DNA of 64,000 nucleotides from Desulfosporosinus sp049943955 (lineage in GTDB: Bacteria; Bacillota; Desulfitobacteriia; Desulfitobacteriales; Desulfitobacteriaceae), in NCBI RefSeq assembly GCF_049943955.1, contig NZ_JBNFTW010000001.1, positions 646,277-710,276 on the forward strand. Direction: 5' to 3'. Positions 25,934-34,638 of the stretch are shown piece by piece. The notes under the pieces were generated by a model that was given only the letters and a program-made list of their open reading frames with translations, was not told the origin of the DNA and searched no databases. The number at the start of each line of letters is the position of its first letter. Positions within the stretch are counted from its first letter, which is position 1. Position numbers and translations under genes: made by a program.

Positions 25934-26725
25934 ATGGAACAATTATTAGAAAAAACAAGAGCTATCAATAAATTAATCCAGCGTGCTGCTGGAAATCCCG
26001 TTGATTTTGAAGAAATGGCTAAGGTGCTTCGCCAAGCCATTATTGCTAATTGTTATATTGTCGGACGTCGGGGGAAAATCTTAGGCTATAGCTTTATGAA
26101 CCACTTCGTTTGTGGGACGATGGATGAAATCGTTATGCATTCCGAGCGCTTCCCTGAAAGCTACAATGACGGACTTATGAAAATCAGCGAGACAAAGACG
26201 AACACCACTCAAGTTGCTAACGGGTGTATCTTTGACTGCAATACGCCATGCCATTTCAACAATAAAGTGACAACCGTCGTTCCAATTTTAGGCGGAGGCG
26301 AAAGGGTTGGGACACTTGTTTTGGCTAAATATGATGAAGAATTTAAGGAAGAGGATCTTGTTCTTGCCGAATATGGTGCAACAGTCGTGGGAATGGAAAT
26401 TTTAAGGGTTAAAGCTGAACGTGCTGAAGAGGAAGCCCGCAAAAAAGCGGCAGTACAAATTGCTGTTGGCACTTTATCTTACTCCGAACTTGAAGCTGTT
26501 GAACATATCTTTGCTGAATTAGGCGGAGGAGAGGGACTATTGGTAGCCAGCAAGATTGCTGATCGAGTTGGGATTACTCGTTCCGTTATTGTTAATGCTC
26601 TCCGTAAGTTTGAATCGGCCGGAGTTATTGAGTCTAAGTCCTTGGGAATGAAGGGAACTTATATTCGAGTTTTGAATGATTATCTTCTTGATGAATTGGA
26701 TAAACACATCAAACATGCAAAGTAA
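25934..26725 (+). CDS. codY: GTP-sensing global regulator CodY
   Basis: 263 residues. N-terminal GAF domain (about 1-155) with the GFMNHFVCGTM-type region, linker helix, and C-terminal winged helix-turn-helix with ASKIADRVGITRSVIVNALRKFESAGVIESKSLGMKGTYIRV, the CodY recognition helix signature. CodY represses nutrient-limitation genes when branched-chain amino acids and GTP are high. Strong AAGGAGG site. Last gene of the hslVU-codY unit. Confidence 0.97.
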   Translation: MEQLLEKTRAINKLIQRAAGNPVDFEEMAKVLRQAIIANCYIVGRRGKILGYSFMNHFVCGTMDEIVMHSERFPESYNDGLMKISETKTNTTQVANGCIFDCNTPCHFNNKVTTVVPILGGGERVGTLVLAKYDEEFKEEDLVLAEYGATVVGMEILRVKAERAEEEARKKAAVQIAVGTLSYSELEAVEHIFAELGGGEGLLVASKIADRVGITRSVIVNALRKFESAGVIESKSLGMKGTYIRVLNDYLLDELDKHIKHAK

Positions 26726-26749
26726 ACTGATGTGCCGGAGGTGGTTTTC

Positions 26750-27208
26750 GTGGATGAGCATGAATATATTTACCAATTGAGACCGCTTGTCATCCCTGGC
26801 CTCTTCTTTCTCGTCCTTTATCCTATACTTTTGGGGTGTATCTTTTTATTTCACAAGTTTCCGAGTATGGAACTAAACGTACTCATAGGGATATATTGTC
26901 TTAGCGTTCTTGGCATTCTCTCCTTATGGGTTATCGGTAAGAGTAAACGTGTTCTCATCAAAGAAGAGCAGATTATCTTTAGCTCCTTATTAGGAAAACA
27001 CGTTCTTGAACCGAAAGACATCCGTCGAGTTGCTTTTTATTTTGACGGAAAGGGACAAGAAGTTGCGCAAATTCGCACAGGAGATGTCTTTTTCTATTTG
27101 AGTGAATTTTACTTTCCCTTCCCGGAACTCATGAGCGACTTGGAGAATTTTATTCGGGAGCATAACCTGCGATCGAATTTACAGAACTATCTAGGATTAA
27201 ATGAATGA
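26750..27208 (+). CDS. Small membrane protein with PH-like cytoplasmic part
   Basis: 152 residues from the GTG at 26750, chosen because GGAGGTGG precedes it; GTG at 26732 is also in frame. Two hydrophobic segments (about 15-35 and 45-65) are followed by a soluble stretch with alternating strands (RVLIKEEQIIFSSLLGKHVLEPKDIRRVAFYF) that looks like a bacterial PH-type fold. I do not recognise the family. It lies 24 bp after codY and may be read through from it. Confidence 0.65.
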   Translation: MDEHEYIYQLRPLVIPGLFFLVLYPILLGCIFLFHKFPSMELNVLIGIYCLSVLGILSLWVIGKSKRVLIKEEQIIFSSLLGKHVLEPKDIRRVAFYFDGKGQEVAQIRTGDVFFYLSEFYFPFPELMSDLENFIREHNLRSNLQNYLGLNE

Positions 27209-27287
27209 TCTTTATCATCTTTTGCTGATGTTGCCTTTACGTTAGGTTTATGCACTGCCGGATCTTATGAATTAGGTTTGTTTTTCA

Positions 27288-27316
27288 TTGCATTAAGGTT
27301 AGTATTATGCTAATCT
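27288..27316 (+). promoter_or_regulatory. SigA-type promoter of rpsB
   Basis: TTGCAT (27288-27293), 17-bp spacer, TAATCT (27311-27316). Start point near 27323 just before the structured leader. Confidence 0.5.
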
Positions 27317-27341
27317 ATTCTCAGTGTGGTTTATTGACACA

Positions 27342-27402
27342 CGCAGTGGGATTGGAACGCTGTTCTTTGTTAGGACAAAGGGCGTTCGGGGATGAACCTG
27401 CG
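27342..27402 (+). promoter_or_regulatory. Structured rpsB leader (probable S2 autoregulatory RNA)
   Basis: Three nested stems: CGCAG (27342-27346) with CTGCG (27398-27402), GAACGC (27355-27360) with GCGTTC (27382-27387), and CTTTGT (27365-27370) with ACAAAG (27375-27380), forming one long bulged hairpin before GGAGG. Ribosomal protein S2 leaders of this kind let free S2 repress its own mRNA. The helices are seen; the control is inferred. Confidence 0.6.
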
Positions 27403-27435
27403 GAGGAAAAAACAAAAGAAAGTAGGTATGAAAAA

Positions 27436-28170
27436 ATGGCAGTTATCTCTATGAAACAATTGTTGGAAGCCGGTGTTCATTTTGGACACCAAACACGTCG
27501 CTGGAATCCTAAGATGGCCCGTTATATTTTTACAGAACGTAATGGAATTTATATCATTGATCTGCAAAAAACTGTAAAAAAAGTTGATGAAGCTTATAAT
27601 TTTGTCCGTAACCTGGCCACCGATGGAGGAACTATGCTCTTTGTCGGCACTAAAAAACAGGCTCAGGAGTCTGTTAAAGAAGAAGCTGAACGTTGTGGCA
27701 TGTTTTTCGTTAATGAACGTTGGCTTGGAGGAATGCTGACGAACTTCCAAACAATTCAAAAAAGGGTTGACCGTTTGCGCGAACTAGAAAGAATGGAAAC
27801 TGAGGGAGTTTTCGAAGTACTCACTAAGAAAGAAGTGTCTGCACTTCGCCATGAAATGGAGAAATTGGAGCGTTTCTTAGGTGGTATTAAAAATATGAAG
27901 AAACTTCCGGATGCGTTATTCATCGTTGATCCTCGTAAAGAACGCATTGCAGTGGCAGAGGCACGCCGTTTAAATATTCCGATTGTTGCCATTGTTGATA
28001 CGAACTGTGACCCTGATGAGATTGATGTTGTCATTCCGGCTAACGATGATGCCATTCGTGCCGTTAAATTGCTGACTGCTAAAATGGCTGATGCAATTAT
28101 CGAAGGACAACAAGGCAGTGTGGATGAAGCTGAAGAAGCTGCAGAAACCGGAGAAGTAGCTGAAGGATAA
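27436..28170 (+). CDS. rpsB: 30S ribosomal protein S2
   Basis: 244 residues from the ATG at 27436, giving the standard start MAVISMKQLLEAGVHFGHQTRRWNPKM; the frame open to 27307 covers the structured leader and is not coding. NERWLGGMLTNFQTI and LFIVDPRKERIAVAEARRLNIPIVAIVDTNCDPD are S2 signatures. The last 25 residues are acidic. The ribosome site is unusual: the clear GGAGG lies 28 nt away beside the leader hairpin, with only AGTAGG close to the start, which fits translational control. Confidence 0.97.
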   Translation: MAVISMKQLLEAGVHFGHQTRRWNPKMARYIFTERNGIYIIDLQKTVKKVDEAYNFVRNLATDGGTMLFVGTKKQAQESVKEEAERCGMFFVNERWLGGMLTNFQTIQKRVDRLRELERMETEGVFEVLTKKEVSALRHEMEKLERFLGGIKNMKKLPDALFIVDPRKERIAVAEARRLNIPIVAIVDTNCDPDEIDVVIPANDDAIRAVKLLTAKMADAIIEGQQGSVDEAEEAAETGEVAEG

Positions 28171-28186
28171 AACTCGAAATTCGAAG

Positions 28187-28225
28187 TTCGAGGCGCGAAA
28201 TTTCGAAGTTCGCGCCTCGAATTTT
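28187..28225 (+). terminator. GC-rich hairpin between rpsB and tsf (attenuator)
   Basis: TTCGAGGCGCGAA (28187-28199) and TTCGCGCCTCGAA (28209-28221), a perfect 13-bp stem with a 9-base loop, followed by TTTTG. Partial termination here would lower tsf relative to rpsB. Confidence 0.7.
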
Positions 28226-28301
28226 GTGCAAAAAATTATTGCAAATAATCAAATATTGGCACGTGCCCTGAGCATTGTGTATTGAATTCGGAGGGTTGAT
28301 T

Positions 28302-28955
28302 ATGGCTGAAATTACGGCAGCGCTGGTTAAAGAGTTACGTGAACGTACCGGCGCAGGAATGATGGATTGCAAAAAGGCTTTAACTGAGTGTAACGGTGAT
28401 ATGGATAAGGCTAGTGACTTTTTACGTGAAAAAGGATTAGCAGCTGCAGCGAAAAAGGCAGGACGAGTTGCCGCAGAAGGAATTGTTGATTCCTATATCC
28501 ATGGAGGCGGACGCATCGGAGTACTCCTGGAAGTGAATTGTGAAACAGACTTTGTGGCTCGCGGAGAAGAATTCAAATCACTGGTTAAGGATGTTGCTAT
28601 GCATATCGCGGCTGCAAATCCACAATATCTCAACAAAGAAGAGGTCCCTGCAGATGTCCTGCAGCACGAGCGAGATATTTTGAAGGCTCAAGCTCTTAAT
28701 GAAGGGAAGCCGGAAAAGATCATCGAAAAGATGGTTGAAGGACGTATCGAGAAATATTATAAAGAAGTATGTTTAATGGAACAAGCTTTTGTCAAAGATC
28801 CTGATAAGACCATTAGTGATTTAGTACTTGATAAAACTGCTAAAATCGGAGAACGAATTGTTATTCGTCGCTTTACTCGCTATGAATTAGGTGCAGGTAT
28901 TGAAAAACGGCAAGAGGATTTTGCTTCAGAAGTTATGAAAGAAATTAATCGATAG
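28302..28955 (+). CDS. tsf: Elongation factor Ts
   Basis: 217 residues from the ATG at 28302 (GGAGGG upstream). The N-terminal UBA-like part ALVKELRERTGAGMMDCKKALTE and the dimerisation core VNCETDFVARGEEFK are canonical. EF-Ts exchanges GDP for GTP on EF-Tu. Length matches the common short Gram-positive form. Separated from rpsB by a strong hairpin. Confidence 0.97.
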   Translation: MAEITAALVKELRERTGAGMMDCKKALTECNGDMDKASDFLREKGLAAAAKKAGRVAAEGIVDSYIHGGGRIGVLLEVNCETDFVARGEEFKSLVKDVAMHIAAANPQYLNKEEVPADVLQHERDILKAQALNEGKPEKIIEKMVEGRIEKYYKEVCLMEQAFVKDPDKTISDLVLDKTAKIGERIVIRRFTRYELGAGIEKRQEDFASEVMKEINR

Positions 28956-28973
28956 TTGTTAGAAAATTGATCT

Positions 28974-28999
28974 AGAGAACACCCTGGTGTTCTCTTTTT
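28974..28999 (+). terminator. Intrinsic terminator after tsf
   Basis: AGAGAACACC (28974-28983) pairs with GGTGTTCTCT (28986-28995), then TTTT. It separates rpsB-tsf from pyrH-frr. Confidence 0.85.
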
Positions 29000-29053
29000 C
29001 GAATGTAAAGTGACTCAGTACTTACTTGAAAAAGGATTATTTGGAGGTTATCC

Positions 29054-29779
29054 ATGGAAAAACCGCAATATGGTCGAGTCATCCTGAAAATAAGTGGAGA
29101 AGCGTTAGCAGGAAATCAAGGGTTTGGTCTGGAACATAATATGTTAGTCACCGTCGCCAGGCAAGTGGCGGAGATCAGAGCTATGGGAGTAGAAGTTTGC
29201 GTGGTTGTCGGAGGCGGTAATCTCTGGCGTGGAATCGCCGGAAGTGCTCAGGGAATGGATCGGGCTACTGCTGATTACATGGGAATGCTGGCGACAGTGA
29301 TGAATGCTCTGGCCCTGCAAGATGCTTTAGAAAAAGCAGGCTCTGATACCCGAGTATTATCAGCCATTGAAATGCGTCAAGTGGCAGAACCCTATATCCG
29401 CCGACGAGCGATTCGCCATATGGAAAAAGGTCGTATTGTAATTTTTGCCGCCGGAACAGGGAATCCTTATTTTTCCACTGATACAACAGCGGCACTGCGT
29501 GCAGCAGAGATTGAAGCCGAAGTTATACTGATGGCTAAGAAGGTTGATGGCGTTTACGATTCTGATCCTGTAAAGAATCCCCAAGCTAAGAAATTCGATC
29601 GTCTAAGTTATCTTGAAGTTCTAAGCAGGGGTTTAGGAGTTATGGATTCTACGGCGACGTCACTCTGTATGGATAATAATATTCCTGTCATCGTCTTTGA
29701 TTTAACAAAAGAAGGCAATATTAAGCGAGTCGTTCTCGGTGAATCAATCGGAACATATGTTGGGAGGGATAGTCAATGA
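29054..29779 (+). CDS. pyrH: UMP kinase
   Basis: 241 residues, bacterial UMP kinase (amino acid kinase fold). VILKISGEALAGNQGFG is the ATP-binding start, VVGGGNLWRGIAG the UMP site, GTGNPYFSTDTTAALRAAEIEAEVILMAKKVDGVYDSDP the core. It forms UDP for pyrimidine nucleotide and cell-wall precursor synthesis. GGAGGTTATCC precedes the ATG, and the frr start overlaps its stop (ATGA). Confidence 0.97.
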   Translation: MEKPQYGRVILKISGEALAGNQGFGLEHNMLVTVARQVAEIRAMGVEVCVVVGGGNLWRGIAGSAQGMDRATADYMGMLATVMNALALQDALEKAGSDTRVLSAIEMRQVAEPYIRRRAIRHMEKGRIVIFAAGTGNPYFSTDTTAALRAAEIEAEVILMAKKVDGVYDSDPVKNPQAKKFDRLSYLEVLSRGLGVMDSTATSLCMDNNIPVIVFDLTKEGNIKRVVLGESIGTYVGRDSQ

Positions 29780-30333
29780 TCTCTGAGGTAATTAAGGATG
29801 CGGAAGAGCGAATGCGTAAAGGAGTTGACGCTCTGCGCAAAGAATATGGATCGATACGTGCCGGTCGAGCTAATCCGAACGTCTTGGATAAGGTTATGGT
29901 TGAATATTATGGTGCCCCTACACCCATTAATCAACTAGCTAATGTCTCTGCTCCGGAACCAAGGCTGCTCGTAATTCAACCTTGGGACAGATCAGTTTTG
30001 CCTGTCATCGAAAAGGCCATTTTGAAATCTGATCTTGGACTTAATCCCTCAAGTGACGGTAGCGTAATTCGTCTGCTGATTCCACAACTAACCGCTGAAC
30101 GCAGAGCTGAAATTGTAAAGAAAGTTAAAAAAGAAGCTGAGGATGCACGAGTTGCTGTAAGAAATGTCCGTCGGGATGTTAATGATAAATTAAAAAAATT
30201 AGAAAAAGATCATGAAGCCTCAGAAGATGAAGTTAAACGTGCACAGGATGAGGTTCAAAAAATTACTGACCGAATTATTAAAGAAATTGAACATGTTATG
30301 GAAACTAAGGAAAGTGAAATCACCGAAGTATGA
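29776..30333 (+). CDS. frr: Ribosome recycling factor
   Basis: 185 residues, standard length. MRKGVDALRKEYGSIRAGRANPNVLDKVMVEYYGAPTPINQLANVSAPEPRLLVIQPWD is the family start, and the C-terminal helix is acidic. With EF-G it splits post-termination ribosomes. Overlaps pyrH and the next small gene by 4 bp each, so three genes are translationally coupled. Confidence 0.97.
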   Translation: MISEVIKDAEERMRKGVDALRKEYGSIRAGRANPNVLDKVMVEYYGAPTPINQLANVSAPEPRLLVIQPWDRSVLPVIEKAILKSDLGLNPSSDGSVIRLLIPQLTAERRAEIVKKVKKEAEDARVAVRNVRRDVNDKLKKLEKDHEASEDEVKRAQDEVQKITDRIIKEIEHVMETKESEITEV

Positions 30334-30548
30334 CATTTTCGTGGTATGGATTAAGTTGGGATGAAGTAAGAAGAGATCTTGAAGCTTTGGATAAACCGTA
30401 TGCTTTCCAAATCACTTATCCGCGTGGTAAAATGGAAACGCGGGGCAACTTACGAGTTGTTCGTCTGCGGGAATCTGAAGATCGAGTAGATGTTATTTTG
30501 GCCCATGAGAAGTACTCACGCTGCGAGCATCGACCCCCTAATTGTTAA
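30330..30548 (+). CDS. Small protein of unknown function coupled to frr
   Basis: 72 residues, ATG overlapping the frr stop (ATGA). The sequence MTFSWYGLSWDEVRRDLEAL...RGNLRVVRLRESEDRVDVILAHEKYSR is mixed and charged, with no membrane segment; two Cys lie near the end. The tight overlap and sensible codon use support a real gene. Its 3' end forms the left arm of a terminator. I do not recognise the family. Confidence 0.6.
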   Translation: MTFSWYGLSWDEVRRDLEALDKPYAFQITYPRGKMETRGNLRVVRLRESEDRVDVILAHEKYSRCEHRPPNC

Positions 30549-30558
30549 GGGGGTCTTT
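30532..30558 (+). terminator. Terminator overlapping the end of the 72-residue gene
   Basis: GACCCCCT (30532-30539) pairs with AGGGGGTC (30548-30555), followed by TTT. The stop codon TAA (30546-30548) lies at the edge of the loop. T-run is short. Confidence 0.65.
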
Positions 30559-30622
30559 GACCTCTCTATGTGATTCTGACCGATCTGTTTGGGAATCGAA
30601 TATCATATTATGAGGTGGAATA

Positions 30623-31387
30623 ATGTGGTTCAAATCTTGGAACCAAACGAAAGATAATTTACCAGACCAGGTTGCTATGGACTGCCTCCCTCGTCATATT
30701 GCTATTATCATGGATGGGAATGGGCGCTGGGCTCGGAAACGTGCCTTGCCTCGTTCAATGGGACATCGCGCAGGTGTTGAAGCCTTGCGCAAAATTGTTA
30801 AGACTTGTTCTAAATTAGGAATTGAAGTTCTAACTGTCTATGCATTTTCGACGGAAAACTGGAGCAGACCTAAGGATGAAGTTGGCATATTAATGAAGTT
30901 GTTGACCGAATATCTCAGAAAGGAACTCGAAGAACTGCATCAAAATAATGTTGTCATTCGAGCCATTGGGATACTTAAGGATCTTCCTCTGGAAGCACAA
31001 CATGAATTAGAACGTGCTGTAGAGCGCACTAAAAACAATTCAGGGTTAGTCCTTAATCTGGCCTTAAATTACGGTGGACGCTCCGAGATTATTGATGCGG
31101 TTAAGAAAATGAGCCAAGATGTTTTAGCAGGAAAACAAAAGATTGACGATATTGATGAGAAAATCTTTAGCGATAAGCTTTTTACGGGCGGACTTCCTGA
31201 CCCGGATTTATTAATAAGAACTTCGGGTGAAATGAGATTAAGTAATTTTCTCTTATGGCAGCTGGCTTATACAGAGATTATGGTTGTTGAAGAGTTCTGG
31301 CCAGACTTTGGAGAAAACTCCTTAATAGAGGCGATAAAAGAATACCAGAAAAGAGATCGCCGTTTTGGCGGAATACATACAAATTGA
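30623..31387 (+). CDS. uppS: Isoprenyl transferase (undecaprenyl diphosphate synthase)
   Basis: 254 residues. IAIIMDGNGRWARKRALPRSMGHRAG holds the catalytic Asp and substrate loop; TVYAFSTENWSRP, LNLALNYGGRSEI and DPDLLIRTSGEMRLSNFLLWQLAYTE are the other family blocks. It makes the C55 lipid carrier for peptidoglycan. GAGGTGGAATA precedes the ATG. Followed 10 bp later by cdsA. Confidence 0.97.
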   Translation: MWFKSWNQTKDNLPDQVAMDCLPRHIAIIMDGNGRWARKRALPRSMGHRAGVEALRKIVKTCSKLGIEVLTVYAFSTENWSRPKDEVGILMKLLTEYLRKELEELHQNNVVIRAIGILKDLPLEAQHELERAVERTKNNSGLVLNLALNYGGRSEIIDAVKKMSQDVLAGKQKIDDIDEKIFSDKLFTGGLPDPDLLIRTSGEMRLSNFLLWQLAYTEIMVVEEFWPDFGENSLIEAIKEYQKRDRRFGGIHTN

Positions 31388-31397
31388 GGAAATTGTG

Positions 31398-32180
31398 ATG
31401 TTTAAACGAACCATTAGTGCCTTGATTGGTGCTCCGCTTCTTTTAGGGCTGACGTATTTGGGCGGCCCTTATACAGCTTTTCTTGTGGCTGTGCTGGCCT
31501 TATTAGGCTTGCGCGAGTTTTTGCGCATAGGCAAACATATGGGCATGGAGGTTTGGAATATACTGACTGCCCTGGCGACAGTTGGCTGGCTCGTCATTGT
31601 TTTCAGGTACGGCTCTGAGTGGATGTCAACAGCTATTATATTCTGGCTGCTTATTACCTTTGGTCGTCTTGCTCTGACTTACCCGGAAACACCCCTCACT
31701 GAAGCAAGTTTTAATTTTTTAGCTGTCATGTATTCAACAGTTTTACTATCCCATTTGTACTTACTGCGCCAGCTTTCTCATGGTTTAGAGTGGACCTTTC
31801 TGACATTTTTTTTGGTATGGGCGACGGATACTGGTGCATACCTTATTGGAAGAGGATTTGGCAGACATCTGTTAGCTCCTCAGGTTAGCCCTAAGAAAAC
31901 TGTCGAAGGTTCCATTGGCGGATTGTTGTCAAGTGTTCTCGTCGCTCTTTTGTTTTGGCGCTTGGCGAATAACGCAGCATTTCTTACGTATTTTGTTTTA
32001 GGAATTGCGATTGGCATTAGTTCTCAAATTGGTGATCTTTTCGAATCAGCTTTAAAGCGAACTGCGGGGGTCAAAGATTCTGGAAGCATAATACCGGGAC
32101 ATGGAGGGATCCTAGATCGGTTTGACAGCCTGATTTTCGCTCTTCCGTTGGTATATTATGGTGTGATTTTACTGTCGTGA
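31398..32180 (+). CDS. cdsA: Phosphatidate cytidylyltransferase
   Basis: 260 residues from the ATG at 31398 (GAGGAAAT upstream). About eight membrane segments; the CDP-diglyceride synthase signature is SALKRTAGVKDSGSIIPGHGGILDRFDS near the C-terminus. It makes CDP-diacylglycerol for phospholipids. uppS-cdsA-dxr-rseP is a classic arrangement, here interrupted by an AI-2E-family gene. Confidence 0.95.
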   Translation: MFKRTISALIGAPLLLGLTYLGGPYTAFLVAVLALLGLREFLRIGKHMGMEVWNILTALATVGWLVIVFRYGSEWMSTAIIFWLLITFGRLALTYPETPLTEASFNFLAVMYSTVLLSHLYLLRQLSHGLEWTFLTFFLVWATDTGAYLIGRGFGRHLLAPQVSPKKTVEGSIGGLLSSVLVALLFWRLANNAAFLTYFVLGIAIGISSQIGDLFESALKRTAGVKDSGSIIPGHGGILDRFDSLIFALPLVYYGVILLS

Positions 32181-32190
32181 GGTGAGAGTT

Positions 32191-33294
32191 ATGAGCATAG
32201 ACCAAAAGCATCCTTTGTGGACTAATCTTAATAGACTTGCTCTGGTAACGAGTATTCTAATCCTATTGAAGATTTTTACCTATTTTTTCCAAGTATTTTT
32301 GCCTGTCTTTGGCGAGGTATTGGGGGAGGCCTTTGGTGCGTTTTTACCTTTTATAATAGCGCTTATTCTTGCTTTTTTACTCGAACCCTTGGTCGTCAGA
32401 ATTATGCACGTCATTCATATACGACGGCCCTTTGCTGCGATTCTTACGTTAATTCTAGCCATTGCTGTTCTCAGTCTTTTTGTCTTCTTAATTGTTGCCA
32501 GACTCTACACAGAGCTATCTGAATTAGCAGTTACTCTTCCTAATTATGGTTATTTAGTAAATCTGGTGACCCATCAAATTGATACCATCGAAAAGTATGT
32601 GACTGTTAATCCTCAGATTCAAAGTACTTTGACCACATCCACTGAGAGCCTCGCAAGAATGCTTCAAGAATGGGCAAAATCCGGGAGCTTATTTTTGCTT
32701 GGCTTTCTTACCGCTTTGCCTCGTGTCTTCATTGTTATGGTTGTCTCTCTCGTGGGAACGTTAATGATGAGTTCCAGCTATCCTAATGTCCGGCAGTTTA
32801 TCTCAAATCTTTTTCCGCGCCGCTGGCATGTCAGCGCACAGGCAGTTAGTCAGGATTTAGGGGCTGCGGTTGTCGGCTATATTCGGGCTTTGGCTATTCT
32901 GATGTCGGTTACGGCATTTTCAACGATTATCGGCCTTCTGATTATTGGGAACAGGTATGCAGTTACCTTAGGTGTGTTTGCAGGATTATTAGACGCCGTT
33001 CCCATTGTAGGAACGGGTCTCTTATTCGGCCCCTGGATTATCGGCTTGTTAATTCTGGGCTCTTTCGGTGTAGCTCTTAAGGTCCTGATTATGTGGGTTG
33101 TTACGGTTGTGGTACGGCAGTTTCTGGAGCCTAAAATTATGTCTCAGGGAATTGGACTGCACCCTCTGCCTACATTGATATCTATGTATGTCGGCCTTGA
33201 GCTTTTGGGATTTGTTGGCATTTTGGTCGGCCCGGGTATCGTCATTAGTTATGAGGCATTACGTAAAGTTGGAATTTTTGGACGTAGGGATTAA
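32191..33294 (+). CDS. AI-2E/PerM-family membrane protein
   Basis: 367 residues from the ATG at 32191 (GAGGTGAG upstream; GTG at 32182 is part of that site). About eight hydrophobic segments, a soluble loop near 110-165, and the family block GLLDAVPIVGTGLLFGPWIIGLL with PKIMSQGIGLHPLPTLISMYVGLELLGFVGILVGP. The family exports diverse small molecules or ions; several Gram-positive members are Na+/H+ antiporters. Substrate unknown. Its insertion between cdsA and dxr is a local feature. Confidence 0.85.
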   Translation: MSIDQKHPLWTNLNRLALVTSILILLKIFTYFFQVFLPVFGEVLGEAFGAFLPFIIALILAFLLEPLVVRIMHVIHIRRPFAAILTLILAIAVLSLFVFLIVARLYTELSELAVTLPNYGYLVNLVTHQIDTIEKYVTVNPQIQSTLTTSTESLARMLQEWAKSGSLFLLGFLTALPRVFIVMVVSLVGTLMMSSSYPNVRQFISNLFPRRWHVSAQAVSQDLGAAVVGYIRALAILMSVTAFSTIIGLLIIGNRYAVTLGVFAGLLDAVPIVGTGLLFGPWIIGLLILGSFGVALKVLIMWVVTVVVRQFLEPKIMSQGIGLHPLPTLISMYVGLELLGFVGILVGPGIVISYEALRKVGIFGRRD

Positions 33295-33337
33295 AGGTTC
33301 AGGAGGGTCACTTAAACCAGTTATTAAAAGGAAGAAG

Positions 33338-34489
33338 ATGATGTTTGAGTTGAAAACGCTAACCATCTTAGGCTCAACAGGCTCAATCGGACGTCAAACC
33401 TTGGACGTTGTTCACCATTCAGAAGGTCAGCTAAAGGTTCATGCTTTGGCAGCTGATAAAAATGTAAAACTAATAGAAGAGCAGGCCCGTTCTGTTCACC
33501 CGGCTGTTGTAGTTATGATGGATGAAGATGCGGCTCGCGAACTTCGGGAACGATTGTCGGATACATCGATAAGAGTCATGCAGGGCATGGATGGTATGAT
33601 AAACTCGGTAGTTGCCCAAGAAGTGGATACCGTCGTTACTGCGCTTTCCGGGCGTATTGGGCTGGAACCGACCCTTTCGGCTCTTGAAGCCGGAAAGGCA
33701 ATCGCTTTGGCTAATAAGGAAACCTTGGTTGCCGGCGGAGAGTTGGTTATGGCGAAAGCAAAAGCCATGAATTGCCCGATTATTCCTGTTGACAGCGAAC
33801 ACTCGGCTGTTTTTCAGTGCCTTGAAGAGAACCCTGAAACCATCGAAACTATAATTTTGACCGCCTCAGGAGGCCCTTTTTTTGGCTGGTCCAAGCAGGA
33901 GTTGGCGAATGTCACCCTTGAAAAGGCATTACGTCATCCAAACTGGTCTATGGGGGCAAAGATCACCATCGATTCGGCTACTATGATGAATAAAGGACTT
34001 GAAGTCATAGAGGCTCATCATTTATTTGCTGTCGATTATGACCACATTGAAGTTCTTATCCATCCACAAAGTGTTGTTCATTCTATGGTGCAATATCGTG
34101 ATGGCTCTGTTCTTGCTCAATTAGGAAAAGCGGATATGCGCTTACCAATACAATATGCTTTAAGTTATCCGACGCGCTGGAAAAATCCCTTTGAGCGACT
34201 CGATCTAAAGGGAAAAACTCTTACGTTTTTTGAGCCTGATTTGGAAGGCTTTCCGGCTTTAGCTTTAGCTTATAAGGCAGGACGAAGAGGCGGAACGCTT
34301 CCTGCAGTTATGAATGCAGCAAATGAGGTTGCCGTATCAGCTTTTCTGCAAAATAAGCTACGCTATCTTAAAATTTACGAGATTGTGGAAAAGGTCTGTT
34401 CTGAGCATCATGTTTTAGATCATCCGGAATTGGGAAGTATACTCGATGCAGACACATGGGCACGAGGCCGTACTTTAGAACTCCTTTAG
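33338..34489 (+). CDS. dxr: 1-deoxy-D-xylulose 5-phosphate reductoisomerase
   Basis: 383 residues from the ATG at 33338 (AAAGGAAG upstream; 33341 is equally possible). NADPH site ILGSTGSIGRQTLDV, ALANKETLVAGGELV, the metal/substrate block VDSEHSAVFQCLE and the flexible loop SGGPFF; MGAKITIDSATMMNKGLEVIEAHHLF follows. First committed step of the MEP isoprenoid pathway. The frame open to 33188 overlaps the previous gene and is not coding. Confidence 0.96.
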   Translation: MMFELKTLTILGSTGSIGRQTLDVVHHSEGQLKVHALAADKNVKLIEEQARSVHPAVVVMMDEDAARELRERLSDTSIRVMQGMDGMINSVVAQEVDTVVTALSGRIGLEPTLSALEAGKAIALANKETLVAGGELVMAKAKAMNCPIIPVDSEHSAVFQCLEENPETIETIILTASGGPFFGWSKQELANVTLEKALRHPNWSMGAKITIDSATMMNKGLEVIEAHHLFAVDYDHIEVLIHPQSVVHSMVQYRDGSVLAQLGKADMRLPIQYALSYPTRWKNPFERLDLKGKTLTFFEPDLEGFPALALAYKAGRRGGTLPAVMNAANEVAVSAFLQNKLRYLKIYEIVEKVCSEHHVLDHPELGSILDADTWARGRTLELL

Positions 34490-34638
34490 GAGTTGGTATA
34501 GTTTTTGTTCGGCTTAGCTGATGAGTACTTCAAAAATATTGCTACGTTTCATGACTGTGAACTCAAAAAACTTCTATCTAAGTGTTCTATCGTAGATGGT
34601 CGAAGGTTCTTGGATGTCGAGATAAAGGAGGGTTAAAT

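Noticed and set aside
27307..27435. N-terminal extension of S2
   Set aside because: This stretch is the nested hairpin leader; the S2 family starts at MAVISMKQ.
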